Source: Artemia franciscana (Eukaryota; Arthropoda; Branchiopoda; Anostraca; Artemiidae). Taken from it: a stretch of 64,000 nucleotides of DNA. Positions 58,889 to 64,000 of this stretch are shown piece after piece. Below the pieces are notes generated by a model that was not told the DNA's origin, searched no databases, and saw only the letters and a list, made by a program, of their open reading frames with translations. Location: positions 43,223,152 through 43,287,151 of the forward strand of contig NC_088865.1 of the NCBI RefSeq assembly GCF_032884065.1, in the 5' to 3' direction. The position numbers and the translations under genes were made by a program. Numbering within the stretch: the stretch's first letter is position 1; each line of letters begins with the position of its first letter.

Positions 58889-58953
58889 GGGGGCGCGAAG
58901 CGCCCCCACCAACTAGGTGTTGGGGTGGCGCGAAGCGCCACCCCAACAGCTAG
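58889..58953 (+). other. Two successive Helitron-type 3' ends
   Basis: Hairpin 1: GGGGGCGC-GAA-GCGCCCCC (58889-58907), then ACCAA and CTAG (58913-58916). Hairpin 2: TTGGGGTGGCGC-GAA-GCGCCACCCCAA (58920-58946), then CAG and CTAG (58950-58953). The second is followed by T and the AT tract, so it is the end that was used. Confidence 0.85.

Positions 58954-59012
<59 letters not shown>
58954..59012. repeat. (TA)n tract, right flank of the Helitron
   Basis: TATATACATATATAT-type run directly after CTAG, the continuation of the tract on the left side. Confidence 0.96.
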
Positions 59013-59015
<3 letters not shown>

Positions 59016-59394
59016 TCGGAGGTAAAAGGTTTGCGATTGTCTGTGCAGAGTTTCGACTCTTCTTAATAGAAAAGCATTACCAAATGCTGAAAATTATATT
59101 GTGACAAAGATAAGTCCAGGATTGCACAAAGTCTCCATTAAACTGGAGGTCACAGGGAATTGTCGCTGTCCAATTCTAAGCCAGCTTAAGTGCTTCTGTG
59201 TAGATTTGAGAAGATGTGTTGGTCCCCGTCGTGCATTAATTCTGAGATCATTGTTTTTCCTCTGGCAAAAATAATTTCAATTATTTAAAGAATATGGAAG
59301 TTACAGCGTCGAGTGTTATGACGTTAAAAAACAGTTATCGTATCTACATTTTGACTGACAAACTCAGACGCATAAAATTGGACTTAATAGAGGT
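59013..59394. other. Unassigned DNA
   Basis: No gene recognised; it lies directly upstream of the second RTE copy and could include its decayed 5' part. Confidence 0.35.
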
Positions 59395-61810
59395 TTAATA
59401 GAGGTTTCAGAAACTCATATCCCAGGAGTAGAAAGTGTGAAAATGAGTGGTGTAGAATTTCTTTACCTAGGCAGGAAGCTTGGAACCATAAGGAATAGAG
59501 CTCAATATGATTAAGGTAGCGACTAAGTCATGTTTAAGTTCGGGAGGTATTCCAAACTTAAACATTATATTTTATTATATTATATATTAACATTATATTA
59601 AAACTTAAACTCATATTTTTGACAAAAAAAAGCAGAATATCAGTCACAGTTGTATTTTAAACTGTAGAACCGACTGATGGAGATACTTGTGACTCAGATG
59701 AGTTTTATTAAGGCTACAGAAACAAAAAGACACGGTTCCATGTAGAAATATGGTATTTTTATTAAGAGACTTTAACGCTCAGGTTGGTAGAAATAGGGAT
59801 AGATGTCATCCGAGCCTAGGTAAATTTGGTGCGGTAAAATATTTACCGACATAGTGCAATTTTTTAGGCATAACATTGTAGTTATTAGCATGACAGTATT
59901 TGGCTATAAAATGGCCCCTAACTTAACATGGTATTCATATGATAGTAAGAAAGCTGACCAAACTGATTATGTAATTGTAAACCGGAGAATGGAAGGATCA
60001 ATAAAATATACTAGGGTATGTGGGAGTGCTGTTATTGATGGTAAGTATAAAGAACACAATCTAGTTGTGTCTAGGGTTAATTTAAAGCTGAAATTTTGGA
60101 AGGGTAACTATCTTCCAGGAAGTTTTGACATTGATAGACTCCAAGATGAGAATTTGGAGGAACAGTTAGTTGCTAAACTGGAGAGTTTAAAATTTGATAA
60201 TGTAGAAAGAATAGTTTTACGAAAATAATATGTGAAGTCGCTGAAGGTGTCTTAATAAAGAAAGTTAGGCACGCACTAGCAAAAATAGTTATAAATGCCT
60301 TATGTTTAATAGAGAAGAAGAGGGTGTTGTAAGAAAATTCTTTGAGTGATAGATCATATGAAAATAAGAATAATGTAAAGAAAGTAGAGAAAGCATTAAG
60401 ACATGAGCTAAGGATGCGTAGGTGTGAAGTTGAGGCCATGAATAAAATTGCCCAAGATCTGGAAGATTCAGCCAGACGGCATAATAGTAAAATATTGTAC
60501 TGGCACGATAATAAATTGAGAAGGAACACTCAATCTGGACCTGTCCATGTTAAATATAGGAACGGCGTCATTATTAGTAACAAACAAAAAGTTAAAGAGA
60601 GACTTGGTAAAGCTTTTTGAGAATGTGCAAAACTGTAATAGAGTTACAGGAAAAGATATGGAGAAGAACAAAAAGTTTGTGACACTTTGAATGGGAAAAG
60701 AAAAATAATTTCTATGGAAGAATTAGTACCAGTACTAGAAAAAATTAAAAATGAGGCACTAGGTGCTGATAATGTGGTAAATATGGTTTTTTGAAGTATG
60801 GTTGCTGTAAGGTTAGAGATATGTCACTGAAGACTATAAACATGATTTTTGGAAAGAACGGGAAGAACCTAGTGATTTTAGGAAATCTTCAGTAAAACTC
60901 TTCCTTAAGAAAGGTGATAATAGTGAGTGTAGTATTGTAGATGTATTGGCCTGGTTTCCGTAGGTAGAAACTTATTTTGAAAAATAATGCCTTTTAGGCT
61001 TAGAGATACTGTAGATAAAGTTTGGAGAGACGAACACTCCAAAACACGAACATTACGTTAATGATCTAAGTATCTTAGGTAAAAGTGTTAGCAAAATTAA
61101 AGGACTTTTAGAATTTTTGCGAATTCAGAAGGCTAGGAATAAGTGAAGATGAAAAGGTGATATTGGGTATCAAGAAAATAGATCAAGTGGACAGTTTTCA
61201 CTTATCTAGGTAATATTATTGGGAAAGACGCTGGGTGCCGTGAACATGATAAAAGTAGAAAAGCCAAGGCCCATTATATTTCTTCACGGTTTAGAAAAGT
61301 TTGGAAGAATGGAAGGATGAGTTTACAAACTAAGATTAGAATATTGGAGGCTAGAATGATGACAGTGGTCTATCATGGTTCTGAAGCATGGGCGCTCTGA
61401 AAGATAGAGGAAGATTTGCTAGATGTTTTCCAGAGATATAACCTGCGGATTGCCTAAGGTACCTGACTGGCTGACCGTATCTCAAACAGTAGGCTTCATG
61501 AAAATTGCGGTTTAATCTCACTCTCTAGGGCAAACACTACAGTCTAGGGCCAAACCAAACTAAGTTGTCCCTGGTTGGGGTGGGAGGATGTCGTAAGAAC
61601 GGATTCAAATGAAACGGGAAATTCCTGGGAGGGTGTTTAGAGGAAAGCTTTAAACAGACTGGAATTTGGTTAAAGGCGACTTGGTGCTGCAATGAGTTGT
61701 TAGCAGTAGTATACATATGTTAGTAGTAGTAGTATTTGTCTAGGTTAGTAGTAGTTGTTAGTAGAATTTGTCTAGATTAGTAGTATTTGTCTAGGTTAGT
61801 AGTAGTTGTC
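59395..61810 (+). mobile_element. RTE-clade LINE, second copy, heavily decayed
   Basis: Same family as 50766-53261. It reaches further into the endonuclease: VSETHIPGVESVKMSGVEFL at 59402, and DFNAQVGRNRDR at about 59770. It continues LTWYSYDSKKADQTDYVIVN, SDRSYENKNNVKKVEKALRH and RRHNSKILYWHDNKLRRNTQ. The reverse transcriptase core around the YADD motif is deleted near 61030-61070. Frameshifts and stops are frequent. It ends AATGAGTTGTTAG, then a degenerate TAG-rich tail to about 61810. Confidence 0.85.
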
Positions 61811-63160
61811 AGTAGCATGTCCTAGACAAATATTTACCGCAGCATAAACACCTTTCATAGGAGCCTCAAGCAAAACTATTTTTGTTAACTCTTGGTTTTC
61901 TAGGTTATCTTTAAGGAACAAGGTTTTTATAAAGTGATTAAGTGAAGTTTTGTTGGATTTCCTAGTACTGACAGTAAAATACAATTTTAGTCCTGTACTT
62001 TGTGCACATGCTTAAAAACTTTTTTGGAGTACTTAGCTCAGCCTTGGGATACATGTTTAATTTACTTTTTGTGTGACTAAGGGGCGTGAATTTCAGTTAG
62101 AATGGCTGGAGAACTATTCTTAAATATATGATTAGTTCTAATTTGGATTTACTTCTAATTGAGCGTCTGAAGACAGCAAAAAAAATTCGATCAGTTTTAA
62201 CGAAATGGTACATTGGATAAGCGAGAAGGGGGGAGGGATAAATTATTCTATATGAATTTAAGCTGCATTGACAAATCATTGTTACGAAAGAACCAAAATT
62301 TTCCTTCTCTTTACCCGGATTGGGCCCAGACGTTCGTCCATTCTAAGGCAAGGTATTTATTTTTCAGCCAAGTTTCTATTGAATTTTCTGGTTACAGGTC
62401 ATTGTCATAGTTTTGAGATTATTTTTAGAGTGAATTCATGGTTATAGTGTAAAAAAGCTTAGGTTTATTCGCTGCATGTCTTTGAAAAATCCCAAAATAG
62501 AGGGGGAGGTCAGAATGGAGGCCATGTAACAATGTAGTTAGTAAGAGGGTCGGTTTAAACTTCTCCGTTTTATTCAGTGTAATCGTAAACCTGGTAGTAA
62601 ATCCATTTCAACGTCTTGACTGTAAATGGGGTTCCTTTGGTACTGGTCAGTTTTGAACTATAAGTGAGAGTACTAATACCAGTAGCAACATTAATAACTA
62701 TTGCACATTACTAAACAATCAGATTAAACAGTTAGTAACGTTGATTATATTACAGTTACTACAATGGCCGTTTGTTATCAGCATCTTAAGTAGAAAAAAA
62801 TGAACTTCTGGCCGCTCAGTTTACCATATTTGATTTATCTGAGAGTAAAGATTTGTAAACTGAATTAAAAGTAGATAAGAAACAGGTTTACAATTGTATT
62901 CAAAGAAGAGCAGATAATATGCAAGAAGTGGTTAGTAATACTTTAATGACATACGGATAAAAAAATCAATCAATAGAAAATACGGTTTCTTACTATGCTT
63001 TGGAAAATTACGAAGGTAAGACAAGCACAGACGTCTAGGGTCAACTGCACTCCATTTTCTGCACTGCATATTATGCAGTGTACTGCACTTGCAGCTGGAC
63101 GTTTCCAACTGCATTTAACATTTTTTAAAATTTATTATGTTTCTTTGCGATTTGCTTTTT
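61811..63160. other. Unassigned DNA
   Basis: No gene or repeat family recognised on either strand. Confidence 0.4.
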
Positions 63161-63161
63161 C

Positions 63162-63162
<1 letters not shown>

Positions 63163-63237
<75 letters not shown>
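63163..63237. repeat. (TA)n microsatellite
   Basis: About 75 bases of pure TA. Confidence 0.97.
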
Positions 63238-63241
<4 letters not shown>

Positions 63242-63940
63242 ATTCACACCTCAAACCCTGGTAGCATCATGGAGTCAGTAGCATCATATTTGGATGCTGT
63301 TTAACTGAAAAATGGTGATATTACTTTATTTTACTATAGTGTGAGATAATTCCTGTAAAGCAGCACATTTGCAAAAACAGCATTTCCAAAAACACTCCCA
63401 ACCTTATTTTTGAAATGTCAGGTTAATGAACTAATGCTTTCCACAATTTTTTTTTTTTTTGGGGGGGGGGTAAGTTACAAAAAGTATCAACTACTTTAGC
63501 CACCGTGGCTCGGCGCACCCATTCAGACCCATGTCCAAATTAAAAATTTTGCAATGCATGACTCATTGACTGCAATATATTAGTGATTATCAAGGTTTAT
63601 GTGTTCACATATTTGTTCGCATATTTTTCTGTTACCTTTATATGAGTCACACCAAATTTTGGAGGAAGAAGTTCTAGCAGGATAGTCCCCCCAGGACACG
63701 GCCCTATGCTTGATTTTCCCTTTATTAAAAAGGATCGTGAGACGTTCAGCAACCACAAAAAAAATATGCCGATCAGGAATATCAATGGAAAGTAAAGTTG
63801 ACAATTAGAGAGTACTTGGTTTTTTGCGTACCTTCTTTTTGCAAGACAGATTTATTAACCTTTAAAATAGGCAAAATTTCAGTTGAAAAAATAGTATTTC
63901 GCACAGTATATAATTTGTTTGTTTGTTTTTGATTAAGGTT
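63238..63940. other. Unassigned DNA
   Basis: Contains a T14-G10 homopolymer junction at about 63449-63472. The two overlapping minus-strand frames at 63580-63804 are unrecognised. Confidence 0.4.
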
Positions 63941-64000
63941 GTTCGTATACAAGGGGCTCATTAGATTGCAAATTGCATGTTCTAGTGTCCTTTTTACTAT
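63941..64000 (+). repeat. R-A fragment cut by the window edge
   Basis: AAGGGGCTCATTAGATTGCA and GTTCTAGTGTCCTTTTTACT follow R-A (AGAGGGCTCATTCTAACGG, GTTCTAGTGCCCTTTTTAAG). Confidence 0.6.

Larger units (their letters stand above)
57034..58953 (+). mobile_element. Rearranged non-autonomous Helitron (1920 bp) inserted in (AT)n
   Basis: The 5' end TCTATATATATATAAATAAG follows an AT tract. The 3' end is a 12-bp-stem hairpin (58920-58946), then CAG and CTAG (58950-58953), then T, with more AT beyond. TC...hairpin-CTRR ends and insertion between A and T are the Helitron pattern. Inside are a start-codon-like segment (MADEDAQRVYAKKLAAD), a 150-bp inverted duplication, a tRNA-like module, a ~500-bp A-rich stretch, a G-rich minisatellite and the end of a Helitron helicase. 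Most of the Rep/helicase gene is missing. Confidence 0.85.

Overview
This is an AT-rich, intron- and repeat-dense stretch of an animal nuclear genome. The protein matches point to an arthropod. The style of its repeats reminded me of brine shrimp (Artemia), but that is from memory and is not shown here. There are no operons, CRISPR arrays or prokaryotic features.

One gene dominates the window. A minus-strand hnRNP H/F-type RNA-binding protein (the family of vertebrate HNRNPH/F and fly Glorund) runs from a start codon at 47523 down to about 17980. I could join nine coding exons with intact GT-AG junctions and a continuous frame. They give about 362 residues with three quasi-RRM domains and a Gly-rich linker. 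Its introns hold most of the mobile DNA in the window. The only other convincing host gene is the last exon of a plus-strand FkbM-type methyltransferase domain / Star-like protein (7623-8150).

Layout by region. 0-3.5 kb: a (TAG)n microsatellite, a 30-bp minisatellite and a dead gene of a multicopy invertebrate family (minus strand). 4.5-6.7 kb: repeat family R-B. 7.25-8.15 kb: the FkbM exon behind a triplicated 3' splice site. 10-16 kb: an inverted pair of repeats around two copies of repeat family R-A. 18-47.5 kb: the hnRNP gene. Its intron 6 carries an R-A element split by a 5100-bp hAT-like transposon with an exact 8-bp target duplication, and split again by a truncated LINE. 47.9-54.8 kb: two long and one partial copy of a ~1-kb unit, one interrupted by R-A, with an almost intact RTE-clade LINE between them. 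56.3-59 kb: a tRNA-derived SINE and a Helitron sitting inside an (AT)n tract. 59.4-61.8 kb: a decayed second RTE copy. 61.8-64 kb: mostly nothing recognisable.

The least expected observation is that short tandem duplications (about 130-240 bp) straddle intron/exon boundaries in both host genes. They leave arrays of three and four identical 3' splice sites in front of the true exons, and a similar duplication lies in the 1.2-3.5 kb pseudogene. Other points are a Helitron with two successive hairpin-CTAG ends, a 130-bp-arm foldback with almost identical arms, an RTE whose stop codon is the first unit of its (TAG)n tail, and an hnRNP exon whose splice donor contains an in-frame stop.
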